Shown: positions 43,184 through 55,500 of the stretch, in pieces
Numbering within the stretch: the stretch's first letter is position 1
Layout: every line of letters begins with the position of its first letter
DNA from: Acidobacteriota bacterium
GTDB taxonomy: Bacteria > Acidobacteriota > Thermoanaerobaculia > Multivoradales > J023
NCBI GenBank assembly: GCA_029263315.1
Contig: JAJCXR010000048.1
Span: 186,001-250,000 of the forward strand
Direction of reading: 5' to 3'
DNA: 64,000 nt
Program-made: the position numbers and the translations under genes
Notes under the pieces: model-generated
Told to the model about the DNA's origin: nothing
Database searches by the model: none
What the model saw: only the letters and a program-made list of their open reading frames with translations

Positions 43184-44893
43184 GTGGCGCCGCTCGACCC
43201 GCCGTCTCCAGTGCCAGAGGACAACAAGACGCCGTCGATACGGCTCGAGGAAGGTTATTACCTGGACAACTTCCTCACCGTGCTCGACACCGTAGAAGGC
43301 CAGGACAGTGACTTGCTGAAGGCCGAGGAACGGCGCTTCCGGGACGACTTCCAGGCTCTCGACCTGGCGGCGCAACGCCTCTACGTGCGACTGATCTCCC
43401 GCCGTGGCCCCTGTTTCCGCCGCGACCGCCTCGCCTACGACGAGATCCCCGACCTCGACGGCGCCCTGCGGGCACTGCAGCGGGCAGGTTTCGCCGACGA
43501 CGGCTCCACGGCACCCATCGAGGAGTGGCTGGCCCTCTTGCTACGCGCCGAGGCCTGGCAGGTGGCCGATGAGCTGCTGTCCACTTCCATCGCCAAAACG
43601 AGCCGCAAGGACACTCTCCTGAGTGCCCTCACCGAAGAGGTCGAAGCGGCGGACCTACGACAGCACCTCGAAGCCACGCTGCAGGTGGTTCGCCCCTTGG
43701 GCCAAGACATCCTGGCGGTCTACCGCCTGCTTTATTTTGGCAACCTGGGACAGGACTGGACCGAATTTGTGCTGCGGGATCTCGGCGTCGTGTCCTTCGA
43801 GCCCTATGAGCTGCGCCGCGAGCTGCGCCACTTCGACTGCCGCCAAGCCATCGACGACAGCCTGCACATGCGTCAACAGCAATACGAAGCCCACCGCCTG
43901 ATGGCCGCCGGGGACGACGACGGAGCCCTCGTCGTGGCCCAGCAAGTGGCGGCGGCCGAGGCGCTGTGGCATCCCATCACCGAGCGACGACGCCACGCCC
44001 TACTGTTGGCGGTGGCTCGGCAGATGGAACGCTGCGCCGCCGTCGACGACGCCCTGGACCTCTACCGTCGGGTGTCCCGTCCGCCGGCCCGCGAGCGTCG
44101 GGTGAGGCTGCTCGAAAAGCAGCGGGATCTGGCGGCCGCCTTAGAGCTGTGCGAGGCCATGGCCAGCGCCCCAAACGACGAGAGCGAAGTCGTGTTCGCC
44201 CGCCGCTTCGCCCACCAGCTGCGGCGCAAACAAGGCGAGAAGCTGCCGCCGTGGCAGCGTCCGAAGCGGCCCAGACGCAGCTTGCGGCTGCTCCGCCAAG
44301 ACGGCGTTTCGGTGGAGCGTCGAGCCCTCGAAGCCCTGGCGGAGGAAGGTCTGAGCGGCTTCCATGCCGAGAACTGGCTGTGGAAGTGCCTCTTCGGCCT
44401 CGCCTTTTGGGACATCATCTTCGCCCCCGTGGCCGGCGCCTTCCAACACGCCTTTCAATACGGCCCCCTCGATCTCCACAGCGCCGACTTCCGTCCAAGG
44501 CGTCGAGACTTGATCGAACGGCGGCTAGACGATCTGCGCCATGACGACGATCTACCGGGCCGTCTGCTCGAGATCTACGAGCGCAAACAAGGCACCGCCA
44601 ACCGCTGGGTCGCCTGGCACCCCAATCTGCGTCCCCGCCTGGTCGACGCCCTACAACGCCTCGACGGCCACCAGCTGGCCACCGTCTGCGACCGTCTCAG
44701 CCGTCACCCCGGCCGCTACCGTCGCGGCTTTCCCGACCTCTTCGTCTGGTCCGATGACGAGCCCACCGGCTTCCAGCTCTTCGAGGTCAAAGCCCCCGGC
44801 GACCAGTTGCGTCCTGAGCAAGGGGCCTGGATCGATTTCTTGAATCGGCACGGCATCAGCAGTCGGGTGCTGCGGGTGGAGTGGGAGGGCTGA
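43184..44893 (+). CDS. FAN1-like VRR-NUC nuclease
   Basis: 569 aa from GTG 43184, two bases after the prfC stop. The C-terminal VRR-NUC domain (about 450-569) has the PD-(D/E)XK residues in GFPDLFVWSD and FQLFEVKAPGDQL. The middle is all-helical, as in FAN1, and the N terminus matches FAN1's DNA-binding winged helix (LRLISRRGPCFRR-like). FAN1 trims flaps and unhooks interstrand crosslinks. Coupling to prfC is unexpected and may only reflect gene packing. Confidence 0.82.
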   Translation: MAPLDPPSPVPEDNKTPSIRLEEGYYLDNFLTVLDTVEGQDSDLLKAEERRFRDDFQALDLAAQRLYVRLISRRGPCFRRDRLAYDEIPDLDGALRALQRAGFADDGSTAPIEEWLALLLRAEAWQVADELLSTSIAKTSRKDTLLSALTEEVEAADLRQHLEATLQVVRPLGQDILAVYRLLYFGNLGQDWTEFVLRDLGVVSFEPYELRRELRHFDCRQAIDDSLHMRQQQYEAHRLMAAGDDDGALVVAQQVAAAEALWHPITERRRHALLLAVARQMERCAAVDDALDLYRRVSRPPARERRVRLLEKQRDLAAALELCEAMASAPNDESEVVFARRFAHQLRRKQGEKLPPWQRPKRPRRSLRLLRQDGVSVERRALEALAEEGLSGFHAENWLWKCLFGLAFWDIIFAPVAGAFQHAFQYGPLDLHSADFRPRRRDLIERRLDDLRHDDDLPGRLLEIYERKQGTANRWVAWHPNLRPRLVDALQRLDGHQLATVCDRLSRHPGRYRRGFPDLFVWSDDEPTGFQLFEVKAPGDQLRPEQGAWIDFLNRHGISSRVLRVEWEG

Positions 44894-45017
44894 ACGCTGT
44901 CTATCCCGGATGAGGACGAATTTGCATCACCATGATGTTGTCCAACTTTGCAGTGCATCGATAGTCGTCCTGGCACTAGGCTGACATTGGCTCCAGAGGT
45001 GCGAGCGAAGCTTGCGG

Positions 45018-45023
45018 TATAAT
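45018..45023 (+). promoter_or_regulatory. -10 like box of the PIN gene
   Basis: TATAAT in the context GCGGTATAATCGG, 27 bp upstream of the GTG start of the PIN-domain gene. No good -35 at 16-18 bp. Such a consensus -10 is rare in this GC-rich window. Confidence 0.45.
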
Positions 45024-45049
45024 CGGATCCAGAGGACGGGCGCAAGATT

Positions 45050-45529
45050 GTGCGGCGAAGAATCTACATCGAGACCACCATTCCCAGCTTCTATTTCGAG
45101 GTTCGTCCCGAGCCCGAGATGGTGGCAAGGCGAGCCTGGACCCGCGAGTGGTGGGCGATGGCGGTAAGTCGCGACGAGATCGTAATCAGCGAAGCCGTTC
45201 TGGAGGAGCTTGGGGCAGGCGATCATCCCAATCGCAAGGACTGCTTGGAGCTGATCTCCGAGCTTCCGCTCCTGGCTATCGAGCCCGCCGTCGCGGAGAC
45301 TGTAGAGGCGTACATAGCCCACAAGCTCATGCCTCGGGATCCGGGCGGCGATGCTCTACACCCGGCCTTGGCTTCCCATTATCGATGCGATTTCCTCGCG
45401 ACTTGGAACTGTCGTCACCTCGCGAATGCCAACAAGTTCGATCATAACCGTCGGATCAATGGCATCTTGGGACTGTTCGTCCCAGCTCTTGTGACCCCTC
45501 TTGAGCTACTAGGAGAGAATGATGGATAG
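45050..45529 (+). CDS. PIN-domain toxin-like ribonuclease
   Basis: 159 aa from GTG 45050. N-terminal strand RIYIETTIPSFYFE has the usual first acidic residue replaced by Glu6 (VapC-like families with Y-x-E/D-T-x-x-x). IVISEAVLEELGAGD gives the second acid, and CDFLATWNCRHLAN resembles the third acid region (D) and the TWN strand. Overlaps a 67-aa gene downstream, the usual order for this PIN subgroup with a small partner. Likely toxin; activity unproven. Confidence 0.72.
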   Translation: MRRRIYIETTIPSFYFEVRPEPEMVARRAWTREWWAMAVSRDEIVISEAVLEELGAGDHPNRKDCLELISELPLLAIEPAVAETVEAYIAHKLMPRDPGGDALHPALASHYRCDFLATWNCRHLANANKFDHNRRINGILGLFVPALVTPLELLGENDG

Positions 45530-45722
45530 GAAGACTGAGGACCCGATCGATCGAATCCGCAGGACGAGGCACGAGATCTCGGCCCGGTTCGACCATGATC
45601 CGCTGAAGTTGGTCGAGCACTATATGAAGCTCCAGGAAAAACACGCATCACGATTGATCACTTCGTCGGGTCCACCTGTACGGAGAGCCGTATCGTCGAT
45701 TCCACTAGGGCCGCGATCCTGA
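45522..45722 (+). CDS. small partner of the PIN toxin (putative antitoxin)
   Basis: 66 aa; ATG 45522, with ATG 45519 equally possible, inside the end of the PIN gene and preceded by AGGAGAG. The core DPIDRIRRTRHEISARFDHD is charged and helical, as in the short proteins found downstream of such PIN genes. The last 20 residues are unlike the core. Its position and coupling support an antitoxin role. Confidence 0.6.
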   Translation: MDRKTEDPIDRIRRTRHEISARFDHDPLKLVEHYMKLQEKHASRLITSSGPPVRRAVSSIPLGPRS

Positions 45723-45893
45723 TCTTATTGAATTGGACGATGTCTTTCGAGCGATGCAGCGGGACAAACGACCAGCCGGAGCTGGTCGCCATTTCGAAGG
45801 GTCATCGTCTCGGTAGATATCCTCAAAACGTCACTCCTCGGGATGCTCAGGCCACCCCGAGGCATGCGTGCGCAAAAAGGCTGCTCCGATGTT

Positions 45894-46811
45894 TTACAAG
45901 CTGGGCTTGTAAAGGGCCACTTGCGCCTGCATCAAGGCCGACTGACCGGCGGTGAACTCGTCCATGCAAGCGTCGTCGGTGTAGTCCATGAAGTTGTAGA
46001 TCGGATCTTGTCCGGCGCTGGCGCAGGTGTCACGACCGACCGGGCAACCGAAGGCCGGGCTCGCTTCGTAGGGCGTGTCGGCGACGCCGTCACCGGGGCT
46101 GCTGCAGCCGTTGGCGAAGGTGTGGTCGAGGCCCAGGTAGTGACCCACCTCGTGGGTCCCGGTGTCGCCCAAGTTGTAGGGGGCCGCCGAGCCGCCGGGC
46201 AAGCTGGAGTGCAGGAGCACGACGCCGTGCAGGTTGTTGCTCTCCGGGAAGCTGGAGGGCAAGTAGGCATATCCAAGGATGCCGCCGGAGGGCTCGCAGG
46301 TGTAGATGTTGAGGTTGTGGGCCGGGTCGATGGCCAGAGCATTTTTCATCTGCGATTCCGGGCCACTGTTGTAGCACTTGCTGAACCACTTGTTGTTCTT
46401 GGTGGAATCAAAGCTCGCCAGGTAAAACTGGAAGCCGGTACCCGCAAAAGCGGAGTTGAGCACGTCGATTTGATCTTGGGCTTGGCTCTGGGAAACTGCA
46501 CCACTAGTGACACCACGCCGCTGCTTGTAAACCACGTGGAAAGCCACGGGAATCTGAATCGTGGCTTTGTCGGCACCTGTGTAGCCTTGCAACCAGCCCT
46601 CGACATCGGCCCGCACCAGAGCTTTCTCTTCCGCCGTCAGCTCGGGGGAAGCACAACGAACGCCGCGTTGCAGCTCACCGCTTTCGCTGAGGAAATGGAT
46701 ATTCTGGCCGGCTACTATGGTGTCGCTCGCCGCCGGGGCCGGGCCTTGGGCAAACGCCGCGCCGCCGGCCAACAAACATGTCGCCATCACTACCGTCAGT
46801 TGCTTCTTCAT
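45894..46811 (-). CDS. secreted M43-family (pappalysin/cytophagalysin-like) zinc metalloprotease
   Basis: 305 aa from ATG 46811, with GGAGAG five bases upstream. Signal peptide (KKQLTVVMATCLLAGGAAFA). The zinc motif HEVGHYLGLDH (HExxHxxGxxH) is near residue 220, and the Met-turn NFMDYTDDACMDEFT follows, both intact. Several Cys suggest disulfides. A secreted protease of the pregnancy-associated protease-like clan, maybe acting on extracellular protein. Divergent from the ECF sigma factor gene. Confidence 0.9.
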   Translation of the reverse strand: MKKQLTVVMATCLLAGGAAFAQGPAPAASDTIVAGQNIHFLSESGELQRGVRCASPELTAEEKALVRADVEGWLQGYTGADKATIQIPVAFHVVYKQRRGVTSGAVSQSQAQDQIDVLNSAFAGTGFQFYLASFDSTKNNKWFSKCYNSGPESQMKNALAIDPAHNLNIYTCEPSGGILGYAYLPSSFPESNNLHGVVLLHSSLPGGSAAPYNLGDTGTHEVGHYLGLDHTFANGCSSPGDGVADTPYEASPAFGCPVGRDTCASAGQDPIYNFMDYTDDACMDEFTAGQSALMQAQVALYKPSL

Positions 46812-47297
46812 CGTTCTCTCCATTGCTGATTCGATTTGGAGCACGTCGCTGGGGGTTACCCAAAAACGGCCCAACTCCGGGGATTTTTGGGATCTTGCAT
46901 CCTCCGCTCCAAGTGGTCGGTGGATACATTCACCAAGGTCTTCTTGCACGTCGAGTCAGCAAGAGAGATGCCAATCCGCCGAGACCTCGGACCTGCCATC
47001 GGCGAAGGCGAGAAGTAGCGTTACAGCGAGGGTTTGCGAGCTTGAAACATGAGGAGTCGTGAGATAGGAGCCGAGGGGAATTTGCAGGGCTGAGAATCGA
47101 CCATTCTCGGAAATGAGAAACAAGGCCAAGATATTTTGAGTCAGAATCCGCTGGGCTGTGGAATTCCAGTGAGATACTTTGCCCGCTCGGGGCATGTTTT
47201 CGCAAGTACGGGTACGTATCGTTCGTGAGATTCGGCAATCGCCGACATCTTAGATCGAGACCAGATTGGAATGCCTACAGTGCTAAGATATTGCGCC
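46812..47297. other. 486-bp intergenic region between protease and sigma factor
   Basis: Divergent region, less GC-rich than the neighbours. It should hold promoters for both genes. I found no convincing paired -35/-10 and no RNA gene. The frame from 47271 into the sigma factor lacks family similarity before ATG 47298. Confidence 0.5.
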
Positions 47298-47906
47298 ATG
47301 CTAGCCCCCTCGAGTCAAGTCACCAAGCTCCTACAGAACTGGAGCACCGGCGACCCCCAGGCCCTCGACCGTCTCCTGCCGATGGTGGTCGACGAGGTGC
47401 GCGACATGGCGCGGCGAGCCCTGGCTAGGGAAGTCCCCCACCATAGCCTGCAACCGACGGCCCTGGTCAACGAGGTCTACCTGCGCCTGGTCGATCGCCA
47501 GGTCTACTGGTGGCAGGATCGCTCGCAGTTCTTTGCCTGCCTCTCAGAGCTCATGCGCCGCATCTTGGTGGACCATGCCCGCCGTCGTCGGGCCGTCAAG
47601 CGGGGCAGCGGCGAGCCCAAGCTCTCCCTCGACGAGGCCCTGATGGTGCGAGACGATCCCCATCCGGAGCTGTTGGCCTTGAACGACGCCCTCGAGGCGC
47701 TCAAGGACATCGACTCCCGGCGTTATCGCATCGTCATGTTGTGGTTCTTCGTCGGCTTGACGCAGCAGGAGATCGCCGACGAGCTGTCGATCTCAGTCAA
47801 TACGGTGGGGCGTCAGCTGCAAACCGCCAAGCGGTGGTTACGGCTGCAACTCGACAACACCACCGCGGATGCGGCCGGGGCGACGGATCCGGATGCTGAG
47901 ACCTAG
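47298..47906 (+). CDS. ECF-type sigma factor (Acidobacteria/Xanthomonas-like group)
   Basis: 202 aa from ATG 47298. Region 2 reads PTALVNEVYLRLVD and FFACLSELMRRILVDHARRRRAVKRG; region 4 reads ALKDIDSRRYRIVMLWFFVGLTQQEIADELSISVNTVGRQLQTAKRWL. This matches the ECF group that precedes TPR-type Ser/Thr kinases. 24 bp before such a kinase, so the two probably form a signalling unit. No anti-sigma factor is present. Confidence 0.9.
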   Translation: MLAPSSQVTKLLQNWSTGDPQALDRLLPMVVDEVRDMARRALAREVPHHSLQPTALVNEVYLRLVDRQVYWWQDRSQFFACLSELMRRILVDHARRRRAVKRGSGEPKLSLDEALMVRDDPHPELLALNDALEALKDIDSRRYRIVMLWFFVGLTQQEIADELSISVNTVGRQLQTAKRWLRLQLDNTTADAAGATDPDAET

Positions 47907-47930
47907 GCCCCTCTGGCCGCCCTCTTCGCC

Positions 47931-50440
<2,510 letters not shown>

Positions 50441-50444
<4 letters not shown>

Positions 50445-51391
50445 ATCGCCAGTCTTCTAACTTGCCACCGGCCGTCCAGATCATCGACGTTGGGCCCCGG
50501 GACGGTTTCCAAATGGAGACCACCTTCATCCCCACCGAGCTCAAGATCGAGATCATCAATCGCTTGGCGGCGGCGGGCCTGCGGGAGATCGAAGCCACAT
50601 CCTTCGTGCACCCCGAGCTCATCCCCCAAATGCGCGATGCATCGCAGGTCATGGCCGGTATCGAGCGGCGTCCCGGCGTGCAGTATTTGGCCCTGGTACC
50701 CAATCTCAAGGGTACCGAACGGGCCCTGGCGGCGGGGGTCGACGGCCTGCGCTTTGTCATCTGCGTCACCGAAACCTATAACCAACGCAACCTGCGGCTC
50801 AGCGTCGAGCAAAGTGTCGACATCTTCGGCCAAGTGGTGCGCCTGGCGGAAGGCGCCGGGGTGCACGTCTCCGCCATCCTCGCCGCCTCCTTCGGCTGCC
50901 CCTTCGAAGGCGCTGTCGCCGAAGAGACCGTCCTGGCCTTGAGCCGTCGCCTGGTGGATCTGGGAAGCCAGCAAATCGGCTTCGGCGACTCCGCCGGGGT
51001 GGCTCACCCGCTCCAGGTGCGAAGTCTGCTGCAGCGGGCCGGCGCCCAAGATCCCGGGGTGCCCCTGTGGATTCACCTGCACGATACCCGCGGCCTCGGC
51101 CTGGCCAATGCCTACGCCGCCCTCGACGCCGGTATAGTACGTTTCGACACCTCCCTCGGCGGACTCGGAGGCTGCCCGGTGATCCGCGGTGCCACCGGCA
51201 ACATCGCGACGGAAGACTTCACCTACCTGTGCCGTGAAATGGGGCTGGCCACCGGCATCGACCTCGCCGTGCTGCGCAGCGCCTCGCACCTGTTGCAAGA
51301 CTTCCTCGGCCGTCCCCTGGCCAGCCGCCTGCTGGCCGCCGGGACCAAAGAAGAGCTGGTGGAAACCCACCGTCCCGACTGTCTGCTTTGA
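50441..51391 (+). CDS. hydroxymethylglutaryl-CoA lyase-like enzyme
   Basis: 316 aa from TTG 50441, overlapping the kinase stop by TTGA. HMGL-like TIM barrel: IIDVGPRDGFQMETTFIP with catalytic Arg/Asp near residue 19, SAILAASFGCPFEGAV, HLHDTRGLGLANA (metal His) and the GLGGCP loop with catalytic Cys. It cleaves HMG-CoA (leucine degradation) or a related 3-hydroxy-3-methylglutaryl substrate. Confidence 0.88.
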
Positions 51392-51393
51392 GC

Positions 51394-51597
51394 ATGCTCG
51401 ACACCACCCACTTCGACAACGACGCCGAATACAGCTGCGCCTTCTGTGGCGAGCCCAACGGCATCGATGTCGACCTCTCCGGGGGTCGACGCCAACGCTA
51501 CGTCGAGGATTGCCAGGTCTGCTGCCGTCCCAACTTGCTGCACCTGTCCTTCGATGACGACGGGCAAGTCAGCGTCTGGGCGGAGCCGGAGAGCTGA
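51394..51597 (+). CDS. CPXCG-type cysteine-rich protein
   Basis: 67 aa from ATG 51394 (a TTG at 51388 overlaps the HMGL stop). Two Cys pairs, CAFCGEPN and CQVCCRPN, flank an acidic DVDLSGGRRQRYVED strand, as in the small CPXCG zinc-ribbon family. Cytoplasmic, probably zinc-binding; role unknown in the family. Confidence 0.8.
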   Translation: MLDTTHFDNDAEYSCAFCGEPNGIDVDLSGGRRQRYVEDCQVCCRPNLLHLSFDDDGQVSVWAEPES

Positions 51598-51788
51598 TTA
51601 CATTTCCGGAAATACGCTGACCTATCGAGAGCATCGAGGGGGCGAGGGGCGCCTCCCGCCAGGCCCGCGGCAGTGCCGCGACCCTAAAGAACCCGCCGGC
51701 CAACGCCCAGGTATATGCCAATGTCATCTCCATGTTAGAGTCCGATTGGAGCCTAGGCGTCGCCCTGTGCTCAACTCGAGGAGGCAAC

Positions 51789-52025
51789 ATGCACCGAGCT
51801 ACTGCCAAGATCTTTCGCAATGGTCGCAGTCAGGCTATCCGCATCCCAGCAGCCCTGCGTTTCGATACGGATCGAGTCATCATCGAAAAGGATGGCAGCT
51901 CCCTGATCATCAGACCCTACCCAGAGATCGGCTGGGACGCCTTTCTGGATGATCCCGACTTGGTCGTCGATGATGACTTCGAAATTCCGGAGGATATGCC
52001 GCCACAGGAACGCACATCCCTGTGA
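51789..52025 (+). CDS. vapB: VapB-type AbrB-fold antitoxin
   Basis: 78 aa from ATG 51789, behind GAGGAGGCAAC; an ATG at 51732 is the upstream alternative without support. N terminus ATAKIFRNGRSQAIRIP is the SpoVT/AbrB swapped-hairpin DNA-binding signature, and the C-terminal WDAFLDDPDLVVDDDF wraps the toxin in known pairs. Overlaps vapC (GTGA). Binds its own promoter in characterised relatives. Confidence 0.9.
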   Translation: MHRATAKIFRNGRSQAIRIPAALRFDTDRVIIEKDGSSLIIRPYPEIGWDAFLDDPDLVVDDDFEIPEDMPPQERTSL

Positions 52026-52423
52026 CGTTTCTGCTGGACACCGACATTTGCAGCTACCTGATGCGGCGACGCTTCCCGAAACTGATAGAGCGCGTCCGCG
52101 CATTTGAGCCAAATGATCTCAAGATCTCTGTGGTGACTGCCTTCGAGCTCCGATATGGAGCCAAGAAGAGCCCTCGACCAGCCCACTTCAACGAAGTGAT
52201 CGACCGCCTCTTGGCAAATCTCAAAGTGCTCGATTTCGACTTGGCCGCTGCCCATCACAGCGCCAGCATTCGAGCCGAGCTAACCGCCAAGGGTACACCC
52301 ATCGGCGCCTACGCCTTACAAATTGCCGGTCACGCAAGGTCCCTGGAAGCCACACTCGTCACCAACAACGTTGGCGAGTTTCGCCGCGTCCAAGGGCTGA
52401 AGGTAGAAAACTGGACCCAGTAG
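52022..52423 (+). CDS. vapC: VapC-type PIN-domain toxin with a lost catalytic Asp
   Basis: 133 aa from GTG 52022. PIN motifs: LLDTDICSYLM (Asp6, Asp8), TAFELRYGAKK (Glu42) and VTNNVGEF (Asn116). In the third motif, family members read GAYDLLIAGHA; here it is GAYALQIAGHA, with Ala98 (codon GCC at 52313-52315) where the metal-binding Asp is expected. A single base (GCC from GAC) explains the change. Toxin activity may be lost; expression with VapB is still coupled. Confidence 0.87.
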   Translation: MTFLLDTDICSYLMRRRFPKLIERVRAFEPNDLKISVVTAFELRYGAKKSPRPAHFNEVIDRLLANLKVLDFDLAAAHHSASIRAELTAKGTPIGAYALQIAGHARSLEATLVTNNVGEFRRVQGLKVENWTQ

Positions 52424-52441
52424 TATCCTTCCGAGTTGGCT

Positions 52442-52494
52442 AAAACATGTGCCAGTTGACCGAAGCCGCGCCGCGAAAACATGTGCCAGGTGAC
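52442..52494. repeat. two 19-bp direct repeats
   Basis: AAAACATGTGCCAGTTGAC at 52442-52460 and AAAACATGTGCCAGGTGAC at 52476-52494 differ at one base and lie 15 bp apart. They lie between vapC and the convergent cyclase/kinase gene. Only two copies, no spacer-repeat array. They may be insertion-element end remnants. Confidence 0.5.
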
Positions 52495-52507
52495 AGCTGG
52501 TGAGGTC

Positions 52508-55500
52508 TCAGCTCGACGCCTCCGCCACCTCCAACAGGGCTTGAAAACGTTCCGCCTCCTCGGGTCGCTGCCAGGTGGTGTAGAGCTCCACCAAGTGCTC
52601 GATGATGCGTCGGCAGGCCCGGTCCTCCGCCGAGCGATGCTTGATCAAGACGCGATATGCCTTGAGCAGCAGTGCTTCCGCCGCCTCGTAGTGACCTTGC
52701 CGTAGGGCGATGGCGCCCGCCAACCCTTCGCTTTGCGCCAGAACCCAATGCTCGGCGTCGAGGGTCCGTCGCTGCACCTCGAGGGCCTGTCGGATCAGGC
52801 CCGCCGCTTCGTCGACGGCACCGCGATCGAGCAGCGCCCAAGCCAGGTGGAAACGGGCATTGGCGAGGTTGGGATGGTCCGCGCCGTGGATGCGCCGCAT
52901 GGTCTCCAGGGCGGCCCGATAGTGCCCCTCGGCCAAATCTAAACGACCGGCCTCGTGCAAGTTGTAGCCATAGATCATGCGGCTGAAGGCGACCTCGGGG
53001 TGCTCGTCCCCCAACAGCCGACGCAGGTTTTCATAGGCCTGCTCGACGATGGGCACCGCTTCATCGAACCTGCCCAAAGTCGCCAGGCTGGTGGCCAGGT
53101 TCTGACGCGCCATGTTGGTCAAGCCGTGCTCGTCGCCCAAACGACGCCGATAGATGGCCACCGCCTCCCGGTCCAGCTCCGCCGACTCCACATACTGGGC
53201 CTTGAACCACAGCCCCGCCGACAGATCCCTCAGCGCCAGCGCCAGCGCCAGCTCGTGCTCGGGCTCGCTGCCGAGCTGACGTAGGAGACGGACCGCCCGG
53301 CGGTTCATGGGCTCCGCCGTCGCCGCCTCGCCCTCTTGCCAATGGATGGCCGCCAGGCGATCGAGGCATTGCGCGTAGCGTAGGGTCGGCTCGACCTCGC
53401 TGCTCTGGCGCAGCTCCAGGGCCTCCTCCAAAGACGTGCGAGCGGCTTCCCAGCGACCCTCGGCGGACTGTACCTCGCCCAGCAACTGCAAGCTCTCCGC
53501 CAGCTCCGCCGTGCCCTCGTCGCGTTCTCCTTGCATCTTGCGACGCAGCATCACCGCCTCTTGCAGCAGGGGTTCCGCCGTCGCGTCCAGCCCGAGGTTG
53601 TGGTAGATGTCGCCCATCGCCTCGAGCAGCGGAGCCCGCACCTCGGGCCTCTCTTGCAGCTCATGCCGGATATTGTCGGAGCCGCGATCCAAGAGCTCGC
53701 GGGCCGTGACGTCGGACTTGGCAAAGGGGTCCGACACCTTGAAGAGGTCGATCATGAACTCCGAGGTGCGGCGCGCCACCTCGGCTTGCTCCGCCGCCCG
53801 ATCCGCTTCCTTGCGAATGCGCTGCGCCATGACCATGAGCACCAAGGCGAGCACCAAGGTGCCGATCAGGGCGGGCACCATCAACCGCAGGCGGCGCCGC
53901 GTCCGCTGCTCCTCCAAATGCCGCTGCGCATTGTCCTGATGTTGTCGACGTCGCTCGTCGAGGCTGCGCAGGCGGCGCGCCAAGCTGGCGGCGTCGGCCA
54001 GACGAAGCTCCGGCTGACCGTCGACGGCGGCCCGGATATCGTCCCGCAGCAGCTCGTCCTCCACCTTGCGCCGCCAACCGGGGGACAGGGCGACGGAAAA
54101 ATCTCCCACCACCATTTGGTAGAGCACCACCCCTAGGGAGTAGATATCCGCCTGAATCGATGCCACCTTTCCCTCGGTGATCTCCGGTGCCAAGTAGCGC
54201 AGGCTGCCGCCCCCGGTGGATTGCAGATCGTCGAGCTCGCCGTCGAACCCCAGCACGGTGAAAGCTTGTTGTTCGAGCAATGCTTGATGGGTCAAATGGC
54301 CGATGCCGAAATCCGTCAGCACCGTCTTGGGCACCTCCTGCCCATCGGGCCCCTCCACCAGATCGATGAGGATGTTTTCCGGCTTGATGTCCTTGTGCAG
54401 CACACCGACGGAATGGGCCGCCGCCAGGGCGTCGGCCACTTGCGCCACCAATTCGAGGCGTTGGGGCAGGGGGATGGATTCGAGACCGCCCATCTTTTCG
54501 ACCCACTGGGCCAAGTTGCCACCGCCGGTGACCTCGGATTCGAGAAAGAAGGGGGGCTCGTCGAAGTTCCAATCCAGAATCCGGGCGATGTCCGAACGCG
54601 CACCGATGTGCTCATTGAGGATACGGTAGAGGGTGACTTCCCGCTCCAGGGCCCGCAGTTGTCTGGCTTCGAAGCAAAATTTGAAAACCCGCTTCTCGCC
54701 CAATTTGTGCCGGGCCAACCAGACCTCGCCGAAGCCCCCTTCCCCCAGGCGCTCTTCCAACAGCCAGTGGTGGCGCCCGGGAATACCCTGCCCCACTGCC
54801 GGCCGCCAACCGAGGGCCAAGTCTCCGTCCGGCGATACCAGGCGGTGAGCCTTCTCGGTGTCGCTGGGGGCGCTGAGGGGAGCCTCGCCTTCATAGCCCA
54901 CCTCGAAGACTTCGAGCGGCTCTTCGACCCCTTGGAAGAGATAGGAACCATGGGCCAGCCAACGCAGGGTCTTGGCGCCTCGACCCTCGCCCGCCCGGCG
55001 GGCCAAATCGAAGGCCCCGCGGGTTGCTAAGATCTGGTGCGGTCCGGCCAGGGACATGAGACGGGCGGCGATGGGTTTGGCCAGGCCGTGGACCTCGATC
55101 GGTTTGGCCCCCCGCGCCACGTCCTGCGGGCTGTTGCGCCGCAACACCACCTCCCCCAGATGGATGCCCACCCGGGCCGATACCTCAGCCCCTTCCTGCT
55201 GGCTCAATACGTCGAGGCCGCGATGGTAGGTCAGGGCAAAATCAACGGCGTCGCCGGTGCGCTCGAAAAGGAGAAGGAAACCGTCGGATTTGTCGATCTC
55301 CAGACCCCCGAAGCGAGCCAACAGATCGCGGGCTCGACGATCGTGCAAGGCTTCGAGCTGGCGGGCTCGATCCTCTCCCAGGCGTTCAACGAGACCGGTG
55401 CTATGCACCAGATCGGTGACCACCAGCACCCGCAGGGCTCCACGCTCCTCATCGCCGAGGGGGGCCCCTTGGTCGGTCAAGCCACCTCCCCAGGTCGTCG

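Noticed and set aside
52442..52494. A CRISPR array
   Set aside because: Only two repeat copies, 19 bp with a 15-bp spacer, and no cas genes.
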